Of a stretch of 64,000 bases of DNA, positions 53,640 to 61,400 are shown piece after piece. The DNA comes from Phormidesmis priestleyi ULC007. Lineage in GTDB: Bacteria; Cyanobacteriota; Cyanobacteriia; Leptolyngbyales; Leptolyngbyaceae. The notes below the pieces were generated by a model, which searched no databases, was not told the origin of the DNA, and was given only the letters and a program-made list of their open reading frames with translations. The stretch spans positions 19,551 through 83,550 of the forward strand of contig NZ_MPPI01000018.1 of assembly GCF_001895925.1 (NCBI RefSeq), written 5' to 3'. The translations under genes were made by a program, and so were the position numbers. Within the stretch, counting starts at the first letter, position 1. Each line of letters begins with the position of its first letter.

Positions 53640-56134
53640 TGTGGTTTTAGATCGGTCTGACCAGTGGGAAAGAATTTGACTATCCGAGGTGCAACACGAA
53701 TTGTTTTAAGTGCGGTTCCTTTACGCTTGCCGTCGCTGTAAATTGAGTCGGTTAACCATAAAGGAGATATTGAATTTTGCAGTTTTTTGATTGCCTGTTC
53801 AACATCGTCATCACTGGCATTAATAATCAATTTTGAGTTGTCTCTAAGGGTAAGTATCCCCATCCTTTGCCCCTTAGTATAGGTAGGGAAATCACTTGAT
53901 TTTGTTGCCTCTTTAGACTTGCCATAGTGAGGTATAGAAACAACATACTTGGGAGATCCAAATTTGTTGTTATCCTTTACTTCGGCATACTGCACAATGG
54001 CTTGAGGTATATCAGCACCTAATCGTATCTGCCACCAATCAGGGACAGCAGCGTAGCAACTGTCCTTATCACACTGAATCGATTCTAGTGCAAAGATGCG
54101 TTCATAAAGCAGTTCGTAGACATCTGCTTCACTATCTGGAACTTCAATTGTTTCCTCTTCAAAATCTATCTCGTCTTGCGTTGTGCCGTCCTCGTTAGAT
54201 TTAGTACAAGCCTTAAACACTCTCACTGTTATCTCTTTCTTTTTAGCGTTGTCATCAGCTTTGTCATGGAGACTTTGTATGCAAGGGTCTTTGCACTTAT
54301 CAGGCGTTGTTGTCGTTGTCGTTTCATCAGGCGATGGTAGAGGTAATCCAGTAGTAGGATCTATTATTGGCTCCACTGGTACTCTAGGCTTTGTCGTTGT
54401 AGTTGTCGTTGGCGGTGTATTCGGTGCTGTGGTTGTGGTTGTAGTTGTGGTTGTAGGAGGTGTTTGCGTTCGTGTTTCTGGCAAAGGAGAATTGCTAGTC
54501 CGTGGCACTGGAGAACCGTTAATCGTCACGTAAGGTTCGTCAGGATTTATGGATTCTGTTATTCGCTGTGGAGGTGAAGAGTTGGGACGTGGGACAGGCT
54601 TCCCATTAATTGTGACTTGTGTCTGCGGTTCATTTGAGGGTTGGGGAAAGCGTTCGTCAAGCTTTCTTTTGATGCGTCTGATCTTTTCTAGGAGTCGTTC
54701 ACTAGGGGGTGCCGTTGGGTCTGGTGATGGAAAGTCAGTAGGGCCTTCATCGGGGTCTGGTGATGGGAAATCAAGGGGGTAGGGATAAGGGTAGGGCTTA
54801 GGTGCCTGTATAGGTTCAGGTTGAGGTGTGGGGCTTTCCGTAGGAATGGGTAAAGGGTCGTTCCAAGGGTCAGGCGCAAACCGTCGCTGTTGATCTAGTG
54901 CCTCTTCTCTCTCTTGTTCATGCGGTGGGGCTGATTGGCGATCGGCTTCATCTTGCCTAGCTCGATCGTTATTGCGCTCTCGCTGTGGCTTGAAATCGTC
55001 CTCGGTGAAGATGGGAGGGTAGCCGCTAACATCCGGTGATTGGCTACCAGGGGGAAGATTTACGGGTAACTGATAAGAGGGAGGAATGTAGTTTGGATCG
55101 GGTTCGATCGTTCCAGCCTCGGCAATGTACTCTACTCTTTCTACGCCAAATGGACCTTGAAAACTGCTGAAAGTCAGCCGCTCAAACGAAATACGCACGG
55201 CGTTCCTATTTCCAGGAATACGAGGATTTCCCCAGTGGTATTCATCCCAAGGCACACTCCCAAGTGTTGAATAGGCACCGCCAAAAGCGTTTCCATGAAC
55301 AATACCAATATTAGCGACTGAGTAGAATTTAAAGCCCCGCCATTGGTAGGTGTAGCGAGTTGGGGTGTCTTTGGGTCTGCCGTCGTCGTTTTTAGGGTCT
55401 GTTTTGGGGTGTTTTTTGAAGGGGTCAGCGAGTCGATCGAATAGATCATCAAACGCGTTCCGAGGATTTTTTAAGGCGTTGCCTACATTGTTTTTTAGGG
55501 CATTGCCTAAATCGTTAAGCGACTCTCCAAACTTTCTCGCTAAATCACGCCGAATTTGGTCGTTTCTTTCACTCTGCTCTGGTGTTGACGGAGTGAAATT
55601 GTATCCGCTCTCTGACGCGGCGGATTGAAGGGCCTGTTCAATTGCCATGCCAGCCAGTGCCGTACCCGCGCCTCCTCCAGTTCCGAGTACGTTTGGTCTA
55701 GTAGATCGGCTAGGTGGAAGGGGCGATCGGGCGATCGGAAGTCGTGGGGCCCGTTGAGCCGATGGAAACTGTGGACTTTGAGCAGTTGGCAGAGGTGAAG
55801 GACTAGCAGAGCTTAACGGATTGGATAGCCGTCTGGCTTCATTCAGGGGTGACAGAGATTTGCTAGAACTGCTTCTCTGCCCTGTTGGTTGATATTGCCT
55901 ATTGCCTGTTTGAGCCTGGTTATTCGACTCTTGAAATCGCTGGTTAGCCCTTTGGATCTGTTGGTTTCCTGGTTGAAACCCTCTATTCGCTTGCTGCGAT
56001 TTTTGAGCCTGCTGGACTCGCTGCGATCGTTCAGCCCGTTTATTCGCAGGCTGAACTTGCACGTTGACGGGTGAAAACCCTCTAGAAGGTGAGCTAGTCC
56101 CCGTACTTCTCGCATTAGAAGATGGTAATGCCAT
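53621..56134 (-). CDS. Large Gln/Pro/Thr-rich modular protein (element)
   Basis: An 837-residue protein from the ATG at 56134; the longer frame runs back through the previous gene and is not used. Modules in order: a Gln/Asn/Arg/Ser-rich region (to ~130, QQANRGFQPGNQQIQRANQR); a Pro/Ser stretch; a Gly-rich hydrophobic helix (TGGGAGTALAGMAIEQAL, ~155); a globular part near 270-360 (TYQWRGFKFYSVANIGIVHG); Pro/Asp-rich spacer (~380-490); two copies of VTINGxPVPR; Thr runs of 6-9 residues (~570-610); and a C-terminal globular domain with cysteines (CKDPCIQ, CDKDSCYAAVPDWWQIRLG). There is no signal peptide. The layout of folded ends joined by flexible Thr/Pro linkers is like phage attachment or minor coat proteins. 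The family is unknown. Confidence 0.72.
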   Translation of the reverse strand: MALPSSNARSTGTSSPSRGFSPVNVQVQPANKRAERSQRVQQAQKSQQANRGFQPGNQQIQRANQRFQESNNQAQTGNRQYQPTGQRSSSSKSLSPLNEARRLSNPLSSASPSPLPTAQSPQFPSAQRAPRLPIARSPLPPSRSTRPNVLGTGGGAGTALAGMAIEQALQSAASESGYNFTPSTPEQSERNDQIRRDLARKFGESLNDLGNALKNNVGNALKNPRNAFDDLFDRLADPFKKHPKTDPKNDDGRPKDTPTRYTYQWRGFKFYSVANIGIVHGNAFGGAYSTLGSVPWDEYHWGNPRIPGNRNAVRISFERLTFSSFQGPFGVERVEYIAEAGTIEPDPNYIPPSYQLPVNLPPGSQSPDVSGYPPIFTEDDFKPQRERNNDRARQDEADRQSAPPHEQEREEALDQQRRFAPDPWNDPLPIPTESPTPQPEPIQAPKPYPYPYPLDFPSPDPDEGPTDFPSPDPTAPPSERLLEKIRRIKRKLDERFPQPSNEPQTQVTINGKPVPRPNSSPPQRITESINPDEPYVTINGSPVPRTSNSPLPETRTQTPPTTTTTTTTTAPNTPPTTTTTTKPRVPVEPIIDPTTGLPLPSPDETTTTTTPDKCKDPCIQSLHDKADDNAKKKEITVRVFKACTKSNEDGTTQDEIDFEEETIEVPDSEADVYELLYERIFALESIQCDKDSCYAAVPDWWQIRLGADIPQAIVQYAEVKDNNKFGSPKYVVSIPHYGKSKEATKSSDFPTYTKGQRMGILTLRDNSKLIINASDDDVEQAIKKLQNSISPLWLTDSIYSDGKRKGTALKTIRVAPRIVKFFPTGQTDLKPQWIKYF

Positions 56135-56139
56135 TGTGA

Positions 56140-56436
56140 TCAGGTGGTGTAGGCGTTTCCGGTGAGGTTGGCAGATCCCGGCACCTCTTTTGCAGCCATC
56201 CAAGGCTTGATTCCGCTCGTGAGCAGAGCAGAATCGACTTCGATGATCGCTCGTGCAACAAACAGGATTCGTCCCTCTGGATTGGGCTTCCAATCCCAGG
56301 AAGCGATCGGCATGGTAAAGTTTGCCTCTTCTAGCCAGTTGATCCGCGGATTCACATCCCGGTAATACATCATCAGCCTCATAAGCTCTTGCTCAGTGGT
56401 GGCGATCGCGCTGGGTTTAGTGGGAAGTGCTGACAT
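56140..56436 (-). CDS. Hypothetical protein (element)
   Basis: A 98-residue protein, ATG at 56436. It contains MMYYRDVNPRINWLEEANFTMPIASWDWKPNPEGRILFVARAIIEVD, a mixed helix-strand pattern with several Trp residues. It ends five bases before the start of the large modular protein and is therefore likely co-translated. The family is not recognised. Confidence 0.6.
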   Translation of the reverse strand: MSALPTKPSAIATTEQELMRLMMYYRDVNPRINWLEEANFTMPIASWDWKPNPEGRILFVARAIIEVDSALLTSGIKPWMAAKEVPGSANLTGNAYTT

Positions 56437-56489
56437 AGATTTGGTTCATTACTGACTGTCCATCTATAAACATTCCCCTCGGAAAGCTA

Positions 56490-56523
56490 AAAGCCCCTCT
56501 CAGACCATTCTGAAAGGGGCTTT
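56490..56523. terminator. Intergenic hairpin, copy A
   Basis: AAAGCCCCTCTCAGA (56490-56504) pairs with TCTGAAAGGGGCTTT (56509-56523), one mismatch. On the minus strand it is followed by T-rich AGCTTTCC. It is one of three related hairpins (also 56779-56810 and 57087-57118) separating consecutive small genes. Confidence 0.65.
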
Positions 56524-56541
56524 AGGTGAGAATAAGGCGAT

Positions 56542-56754
56542 CTACTCTACAAGAGCGCTTTCTGGTTGCCAATCTTCATCACTGTCGTTAGTGGGTGGCT
56601 CACCCTCGACTACCAGGTAGCTCCATGAATACTTTTCGCGCTGGATGCCGATAATGTAGCCAACGGTGCGATCGACCGTGACTTTCTGCCCCAAGTGATA
56701 TCGAGCAGGCATGAAAGGGATGACTGAGTTATCAATTTTGATTTCTTCGATCAT
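56542..56754 (-). CDS. Small beta-rich protein (element)
   Basis: A 70-residue acidic protein (MIEEIKIDNSVIPFMPARYHLGQKVTVDRTVGYIIGIQREKYSWSYLVVEGEPP). The GQKVTVD...GYIIGIQ...YLVVEG pattern suggests a small SH3-like or OB-like beta barrel. It is flanked by two of the three repeated hairpins, so its mRNA may be a separate stable segment. Function unknown. Confidence 0.6.
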   Translation of the reverse strand: MIEEIKIDNSVIPFMPARYHLGQKVTVDRTVGYIIGIQREKYSWSYLVVEGEPPTNDSDEDWQPESALVE

Positions 56755-56778
56755 GGTTGAGTCTCCTTGAGAACGGTG

Positions 56779-56810
56779 AAGCCCCTACCAGAGAAATCTG
56801 ATAGGGGCTT
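56779..56810. terminator. Intergenic hairpin, copy B
   Basis: AAGCCCCTACCAGA (56779-56792) pairs with TCTGATAGGGGCTT (56797-56810), followed by six T on the plus strand, opposite to the local genes. Confidence 0.6.
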
Positions 56811-56835
56811 TTTTAAGGTTCCCAAGTTGTGAGGG

Positions 56836-57054
56836 TTAGCGCTTGAAAACTGAGGTGATGATCACGGTGATGGTTGCTGAGGCGATGAGGGTAAAGGCGA
56901 GCTGCACGACCCACTGGGTAGCCTGCTGATAGTTGTTGAATCTATCGTTGAAGCGATCGGCTTTCTCATTCGACTTCTCTACGTCATCCGTCAGTTTGTC
57001 GAGACGGTCTAAGACCTGCTGAAACTTGCTTTCATCGTCTGGGTTTGTGGTCAT
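56836..57054 (-). CDS. Small membrane protein, holin-like layout (element)
   Basis: A 72-residue protein. A charged N-terminal coiled coil (ESKFQQVLDRLDKLTDDVEKSNEKADRFNDRF) is followed by one C-terminal hydrophobic helix (WVVQLAFTLIASATITVIITSVF). Single-helix proteins of this shape occur as phage holins or holin partners; cyanobacteria also encode many unrelated ones. No lysin gene is recognised nearby, so a lysis role remains a guess. Confidence 0.62.
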   Translation of the reverse strand: MTTNPDDESKFQQVLDRLDKLTDDVEKSNEKADRFNDRFNNYQQATQWVVQLAFTLIASATITVIITSVFKR

Positions 57055-57086
57055 AATGGGCTAGAAACTACAATTTCTTTAATGAT

Positions 57087-57118
57087 AAGCCCCTCTCAGA
57101 ATGGTCTGAAAGGGGCTT
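57087..57118. terminator. Intergenic hairpin, copy C
   Basis: AAGCCCCTCTCAGA (57087-57100) pairs with TCTGAAAGGGGCTT (57105-57118). The arms are identical to those of copy A apart from flanking bases. Confidence 0.6.
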
Positions 57119-57158
57119 TCTGTGCGTTCCTAAGCTGTGAGAAAAGGACGATCGCTGA

Positions 57159-57359
57159 CTACTCAGGCAGAAGTCGCAATCTGCCACGCTCGATTAGGTG
57201 ATTGAGACGTGAGATTAAGGGTAGTGGTGAACTGAAACCAGACTGATCAATCAGCTCCTCAAAGCTTACGGTTGATCGACCTTTGAGAGCATCTAAAACC
57301 GCTTGCTGTGCTTTAGTAACTGGAACATCAGAAGCTAGAATTTCAATCTGAACTGTCAC
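57159..57359 (-). CDS. Small winged-helix-like protein (element)
   Basis: A 66-residue protein with a GTG start overlapping the previous stop as TAGTG. AQQAVLDALKGRSTVSFEELIDQSGFSSPLPLISRLNHLIERGRLRLLPE has the helix-helix-turn-helix-wing rhythm of a winged helix, so DNA binding is plausible. Family not assigned. Confidence 0.6.
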   Translation of the reverse strand: MTVQIEILASDVPVTKAQQAVLDALKGRSTVSFEELIDQSGFSSPLPLISRLNHLIERGRLRLLPE

Positions 57360-57637
57360 TAGTCATCCCTCCTAACGATCTTGATATCAGTGTATCGAGT
57401 CGAGTCATAATAAGCCTTAGTTTCCTCTGAAGTGGGAAAACCAACCCCATCAGCATCTCGCTTAGATGCCTTTCCGCTAGAGCGATCGTGATCCTCCTGG
57501 TTCGAGTCTTCATCAAATTCGCCATAGTCTGAGATGTTAGAGCGCGGGTCTACGCCTTCTTTGCAGTTTTTGGCGATGTAATCTCGCGCCTCTTCTCCTG
57601 TATCATCCATGCCAAAAAGGAAGTTGAAGATGTTCAC
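57359..57637 (-). CDS. Small acidic hypothetical protein (element)
   Basis: A 92-residue acidic protein with a GTG start (MNIFNFLFGMDDTGEEARDY) that overlaps the stop of the 35-residue gene upstream (GTGA). The middle is a disordered-looking Asp/Ser/Gln stretch (FDEDSNQEDHDRSSGKASKRD). Coupled on both sides. Function unknown. Confidence 0.6.
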   Translation of the reverse strand: MNIFNFLFGMDDTGEEARDYIAKNCKEGVDPRSNISDYGEFDEDSNQEDHDRSSGKASKRDADGVGFPTSEETKAYYDSTRYTDIKIVRRDD

Positions 57638-57741
57638 TTCTTCTTATCCCCCTTGTCTGGATGATCGAGTTCGATCATCCAGCCGCCGTTACCAGGTTGG
57701 CTGTAGTCAGAGAAAAAAAGTCTACTGAGCCATCCAAACAT
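57634..57741 (-). CDS. 35-residue protein, translationally coupled (element)
   Basis: ATG at 57741 overlapping the preceding stop (TAATG), and TGA at 57634 overlapping the next GTG. It encodes MFGWLSRLFFSDYSQPGNGG, then WMIELDHPDKGDKKK. The amphipathic aromatic N-terminus (FGWLSRLFF) echoes the start of the next protein (IFNFLFG). Overlaps on both sides argue that this very short frame is translated. Confidence 0.55.
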   Translation of the reverse strand: MFGWLSRLFFSDYSQPGNGGWMIELDHPDKGDKKK

Positions 57742-58154
57742 TAGTTTCGAGCCTCCATAGAGACAGCCCGATCGCCGTCGTAATTGACGACGATGAATTG
57801 ACCGTTAGAGCGCTCGAACCATTCTGAGTTGCCTTGGGTATAGGCAGGGGCACCAAAGCGCCGCCGCATGGCATGGAAGGATTGAGGGAATCGTAGATGG
57901 TTCATGGCGTTCACTTCTGAATCTGTGATTGCGCCAAAGGAACTGTATTGGGTGGCTCCAGACTGTAGTGCCTGGTTCATGGGGACATCTGGGAACTGGG
58001 TTGTAGGAGGACGATCGCCGCCCAATCCATTCACCGCATTCTTAAAAAGGTCTCCAAAATCGTCGTAGGTCATGGCGATCGCCGCTGGTGACAGCACCAC
58101 GATCGATGCAGCGACGATCGCACTGAGCGATCGTCTGTGTAACGGAAGATTCAT
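57741..58154 (-). CDS. Exported BamE/SmpA-like small protein (element)
   Basis: A 137-residue protein from the ATG at 58154, with a signal peptide (RRSLSAIVAASIVVLSPAAIA-M). The mature N-part is Asn/Gly/Pro-rich; the C-terminal ~55 residues (MNHLRFPQSFHAMRRRFGAPAYTQGNSEWFERSNGQFIVVNYDGDRAVSMEARN) match the short BamE/SmpA-type fold, in which a helix pair is followed by Gly-Pro and a three-strand sheet. An envelope protein on a mobile element could remodel the host surface. No lipobox is evident. Confidence 0.68.
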   Translation of the reverse strand: MNLPLHRRSLSAIVAASIVVLSPAAIAMTYDDFGDLFKNAVNGLGGDRPPTTQFPDVPMNQALQSGATQYSSFGAITDSEVNAMNHLRFPQSFHAMRRRFGAPAYTQGNSEWFERSNGQFIVVNYDGDRAVSMEARN

Positions 58155-58322
58155 AATACAAAGGCTCCATGTTGGTTTGAGATCTCGCATGGGGCAACGC
58201 CGAGGGTGAAGTACCAGTTCACCCTTGGCCCTACCTGGAGGGGTGGGTTATTCTCCCAGCGCCGGGGGGCTGCGGGGAGAGTCGATCAGGTTAATCATTG
58301 GCAGTTTTCCAGGTTTGAGTTT

Positions 58323-58607
58323 TTAGCGCTGAAGTGATCTAGTTGAGATTGATAACTCTTCGATCAGCTTGTCGGCTTGCTCGACGGCTATCTCTGCAAA
58401 GTCTTCAAGTGAGGGGGCTTGATGCTCCCACACATCGTCAATCTTGCAGAATTCCCAGTGGGTGGAAGCGAGCAGCCCTTGCAGTGCGATCGCTGCGAAG
58501 TATTCCCGTTTGCTGAGTCCGTGATGGGTGGTAGAGCCGATCGGCTTCTCATCAAAGAAGTCAGTGCTGTGAAGGGGAAATGCGTTATCGGTCGGTCTTG
58601 TGGTCAT
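58323..58607 (-). CDS. Phage-type small protein (element)
   Basis: A 94-residue protein (MTTRPTDNAFPLHSTDFF ... GLSKREYFAAIALQGLLAS ... VEQADKLIEEL). The core GLSKREYFAAIALQGLLA with a following ADKLIEEL is a pattern I know from many uncharacterised small prophage proteins. It is the first gene after the repressor in the leftward operon. A hairpin GGGTGAA/TTCACCC lies downstream at 58204-58224. Function unknown. Confidence 0.68.
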   Translation of the reverse strand: MTTRPTDNAFPLHSTDFFDEKPIGSTTHHGLSKREYFAAIALQGLLASTHWEFCKIDDVWEHQAPSLEDFAEIAVEQADKLIEELSISTRSLQR

Positions 58608-58733
58608 AATTAAGTCCTCTACAGTTGGGTTAATTGGCTGTGGAGCGTCCAGGGAGAGTTACCGCTCTGCCCTGGTTTAAGTTTTCTGGTCTACCTCCTA
58701 ACTGATCGTTACTAGCGCTGAAGTGTGAATGAG

Positions 58734-59000
58734 TCACGCCTCAGCGTTTTCATATGAACTTGACTCTTCTAGGAAAGCCTCCATATCCCAATTGGCGGAA
58801 CGAAGTTCTCTGAGCAAAGCCCTGATTTGAGGGACTGTCAGAGACATAGGTTTGACGCGACGTTCCCACCTGCTAATTGACACGACAGAAGTGCCTAGTC
58901 GTCTAGCAAGTTCCTCTTGAGATATATTTCCTAGCCTTTCACGAAGCGCTTTCAAGGGTGATTTGCCCTCTTCTGATTGCAACTTTTCTTCTATCATCAT
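58734..59000 (-). CDS. XRE-family repressor-like protein (element)
   Basis: An 88-residue protein from the ATG at 59000; the frame is open to 59123 but that part lacks helical character. It contains a Cro/CI-type helix-turn-helix (ISQEELARRLGTSVVSISRWERRVKP). It sits at the divergence point between the leftward operon and the rightward replication genes, the expected place for the element's switch regulator. Operators would lie in 59001-59179. Confidence 0.78.
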   Translation of the reverse strand: MMIEEKLQSEEGKSPLKALRERLGNISQEELARRLGTSVVSISRWERRVKPMSLTVPQIRALLRELRSANWDMEAFLEESSSYENAEA

Positions 59001-59179
59001 ATCATCAGGACTAGTCCCAAAGACAAGTCTTGAAGACAAGTTTTTGGGTGTAATAAAGCTACACGGGGTTGTGATTGTCAGTCCTGTCCCCGTGTGGCTA
59101 AAACCTATGATCCAACGAAACACGGGATTTCCCTACCCCTACGGTTTCTGACGACCTTCTCCACTCTCAAGAGGTGCCT
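59001..59179. promoter_or_regulatory. Divergent control region of the element
   Basis: About 180 bases between the XRE gene (leftward) and the first rightward gene. It contains short repeated phrases, AGACAAGTCTTGAAGACAAG (59022-59041, itself partly palindromic) and GGGGTTGTGATTG, that could be repressor sites. Assignment is by position only. Confidence 0.5.
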
Positions 59180-59350
59180 ATGACTGAAGACGAAACTCAC
59201 GACGAGATCATCGCTCTATTTGATGAGCTACCCATTTATCGAAAAGAAACCTTGTTAAAGGAACTCAGACAAACCTTTGATCTGGACTTCGACGAGGACA
59301 ACGACGCGGGTATCGAAGTCGAAATCATTGACGACGAATACGCTGCATAA
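59180..59350 (+). CDS. Small acidic protein (element)
   Basis: A 56-residue, very acidic protein (MTEDETHDEIIALFDELPIYRK, then LDFDEDNDAGIEVEIIDDEYAA). It is the first rightward gene after the repressor. AGAGG lies eight bases before the ATG. Highly acidic small early proteins are common in phages, for example as DNA mimics or polymerase-binding factors; that role is a guess here. Confidence 0.55.
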   Translation: MTEDETHDEIIALFDELPIYRKETLLKELRQTFDLDFDEDNDAGIEVEIIDDEYAA

Positions 59351-59426
59351 AAAAGCGATCGCTCTTCCCGGCTGGGGAATGCGATCGCCTTCAAACTTTC
59401 ATTTCTTATTACCTAAAGGATATCGC

Positions 59427-59639
59427 ATGACACCCCTAATTCAGATCATCACATCCCTCACCGACGAAGAAAAAATCCAACTGATCAGCGCCCTCTGTCA
59501 CAAAATTCTCTATCCCAATGTCAATCGAGGGCTGAGATATTACGGGCTGGACAGCATTTTAGAAGTCGAACCAGAGTATGAAGCCCTCGATGTCAGTGCG
59601 GCTAAAAGCCTGATCCGCTCGATCGTCAACCATATCTAA
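59427..59639 (+). CDS. Small hypothetical protein (element)
   Basis: A 70-residue protein from the ATG at 59427, with AAAGGA nine bases upstream; the longer upstream frame is not supported. Sequence style: MTPLIQIITSLTDEEKIQLIS followed by YYGLDSILEVEPEYEALDVSAAKSLIR. Probably helical. The upstream spacer holds two GCGATCGC octamers around a short GC-rich loop (59356-59391). Family not recognised. Confidence 0.58.
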   Translation: MTPLIQIITSLTDEEKIQLISALCHKILYPNVNRGLRYYGLDSILEVEPEYEALDVSAAKSLIRSIVNHI

Positions 59640-59716
59640 AAAGCAAGCGGAACGTAACCAGCGTTCCGCCTTTTTCAATGGTTTTAGCTAAAACCATCGT
59701 CGTTTAGGAACTTGAA

Positions 59717-61159
59717 ATGAAAACTGTAACTTCAAATTCAACTCGATTCTCCTTCATCCCAGAGCCAGATGACAAGTTTCTTAAACTTTTCTCCCATCGG
59801 CATGATTACATTTGGGCAAATTCACAAGCCATCTGGCAGACAGAAAGCCGTCACCCTCTCAGCGATCGTCTGATCAATCAGCAGTCTTATCTCTATGGCG
59901 TGCGGTTTGGGGCTGAAACCAACTACATGATGATCGACCTTGACACGGGCGGGCTTTACCATCCAGCGCGTGACCCGTTTGCCCGCGATCGCATCTTAGA
60001 GGCGCTCGAACCACTCGGTTTAGTGGCTCACATTGCCATCACGTCCAGCTATAGCGGCGGCATTCATCTCTACTTCCCCTTTGAGCAGCCCCAAAAAACT
60101 TGGCGCGTCGCTCTAGCGGTGAAAGTGGCGTTAGAAAATGCCGGGTTCACGATCGCTCAAGGGCACCTGGAAGTCTTTCCCAACTCCAAACCCTATGACG
60201 CTGATGCACCGACTCTCTACCAGGCTCATCGCTTGCCCTTGCAGATTGGCTCTTATTTACTCAATCGCGACGGTGAAACCTGCTACCCCTCTAAAACTGA
60301 GTTTGTGTCTCAGTGGAAGTTTTGCCAGAAACGCAGCGACGTGACGACAGCAGCGCTCGACAAGGTGATCGCCCTGGCGCGCATTGACCAACCGCGATTG
60401 ACCGGGAAAGCCTCTAAATTCCTCAATGACCTCAATGCAGATATCGAAACGGGTTGGACGGGTCACGGTCAAACCAACTTTTTGCTAGGACGCATTGCCA
60501 TGCGGTCCTACATCTTTGAGCAGATGGACGGCGCAGAGTTGATCGCTCACATCGTCACCACTGCCAAACTGTTGCCCGGTTATCGAGATTGGTGCCGTCA
60601 CCAACATGAGATCGCCGATCGGGCTGCACATTGGGCCCGGTCCATCACCAGCAGCACTCGTTACTTCCCTTACGGCTCTACACCCACTAACACAAACCCC
60701 ATACCTGAAATGAACTGGAGTCAGCAACAATCCGACCAAGCACGAGAACGTATTCAAGCCGCGATCGCCTCGATGCTCAATGCCAGCACCTTGCCTGCTC
60801 AAATTACCGCTCGATTTACAGCCCTTAAAGCGGCTGGAATCGGTAGCAGCACTCTCTATCGACACCGCGATTTGTGGCATCCCGATTTTCTACGTTTAGA
60901 AATAATCAGTGAAACGAGAAGCGGCGGGCTGTTTGAGGAGTGTGAGAGCGAGTTTCTAGAAAAGTTGGAAGATGTCGAAAAGGGCGATCAGTCAGAAAAA
61001 TGCCCTACAAGCTTATTAGGGGGCACCCCTGGGAATACCCCACACAGTCAGCGTTTCAGCGATTCTTACACCCCTAAAATCGTGGAAACAGAGGGAATAG
61101 ACGCTACAGCAAGGCTTTCAGACGATTTAGGGTGCAATGGGAGGCAAAACGATGATTGA
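59717..61159 (+). CDS. Archaeo-eukaryotic-type primase (PrimPol-like) (element)
   Basis: A 480-residue protein. The three AEP-superfamily motifs are visible in order: MMIDLDTG (Asp74, Asp76, metal binding), SGGIHLYF (His117, nucleotide binding) and HLEVFPNSK (Glu152, third metal ligand). The remaining part is helical (residues 240-400) with a short HTH-like patch near 370 (AARFTALKAAGIGSSTLYRHRDLWHP) and a low-complexity C-tail. It should start or carry out DNA synthesis for the element's own replication. No helicase domain is fused or adjacent. It is the largest rightward gene and overlaps the next start. Confidence 0.82.
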   Translation: MKTVTSNSTRFSFIPEPDDKFLKLFSHRHDYIWANSQAIWQTESRHPLSDRLINQQSYLYGVRFGAETNYMMIDLDTGGLYHPARDPFARDRILEALEPLGLVAHIAITSSYSGGIHLYFPFEQPQKTWRVALAVKVALENAGFTIAQGHLEVFPNSKPYDADAPTLYQAHRLPLQIGSYLLNRDGETCYPSKTEFVSQWKFCQKRSDVTTAALDKVIALARIDQPRLTGKASKFLNDLNADIETGWTGHGQTNFLLGRIAMRSYIFEQMDGAELIAHIVTTAKLLPGYRDWCRHQHEIADRAAHWARSITSSTRYFPYGSTPTNTNPIPEMNWSQQQSDQARERIQAAIASMLNASTLPAQITARFTALKAAGIGSSTLYRHRDLWHPDFLRLEIISETRSGGLFEECESEFLEKLEDVEKGDQSEKCPTSLLGGTPGNTPHSQRFSDSYTPKIVETEGIDATARLSDDLGCNGRQNDD

Positions 61160-61400
61160 TCACAGTGATGATTTGAGTCGGTTGAGCGCTCTTGTGTCCC
61201 TCCTCACAGAGTCAGCCCCTAACGGTCGATGGAAAGATGAGCCACTGTTCATCAAGTGGCGTAAATCGCGCTACTCCCTATCTCTAGGGGAATTCGTGAA
61301 CCTGACTATCTTTCTAGAACGTGAATGGCGGCAGATCGTAGAGGCTAGAAAATATGTGCAACTGGATCTGTTAGGAGGTGCAAATGAGCAGAACCTCTGA
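61152..61400 (+). CDS. Small hypothetical protein (element)
   Basis: An 82-residue protein. GGGAGG seven bases before the ATG at 61152 decides the start. Sequence style: MIDHSDDLSRLSALVSLLTESAPNGRW then SRYSLSLGEFVNLTIFLEREWRQIVEARKYVQ, helical. It overlaps the primase end by eight bases and the next gene by 17, so all three are co-translated. Function unknown; a replication accessory role is inferred from position. Confidence 0.62.
   Translation: MIDHSDDLSRLSALVSLLTESAPNGRWKDEPLFIKWRKSRYSLSLGEFVNLTIFLEREWRQIVEARKYVQLDLLGGANEQNL

Noticed and set aside
54183..54533. Plus-strand 116-residue Val/Gly-rich frame
   Set aside because: It is the antisense of the poly-Thr linkers in the 837-residue protein; Thr codon runs read as Val/Gly on the other strand.
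49896..58607. Complete tailed prophage or filamentous phage
   Set aside because: No terminase, portal, major capsid or tape-measure gene, and no Zot-type ATPase, can be recognised; only element or satellite status is supported.
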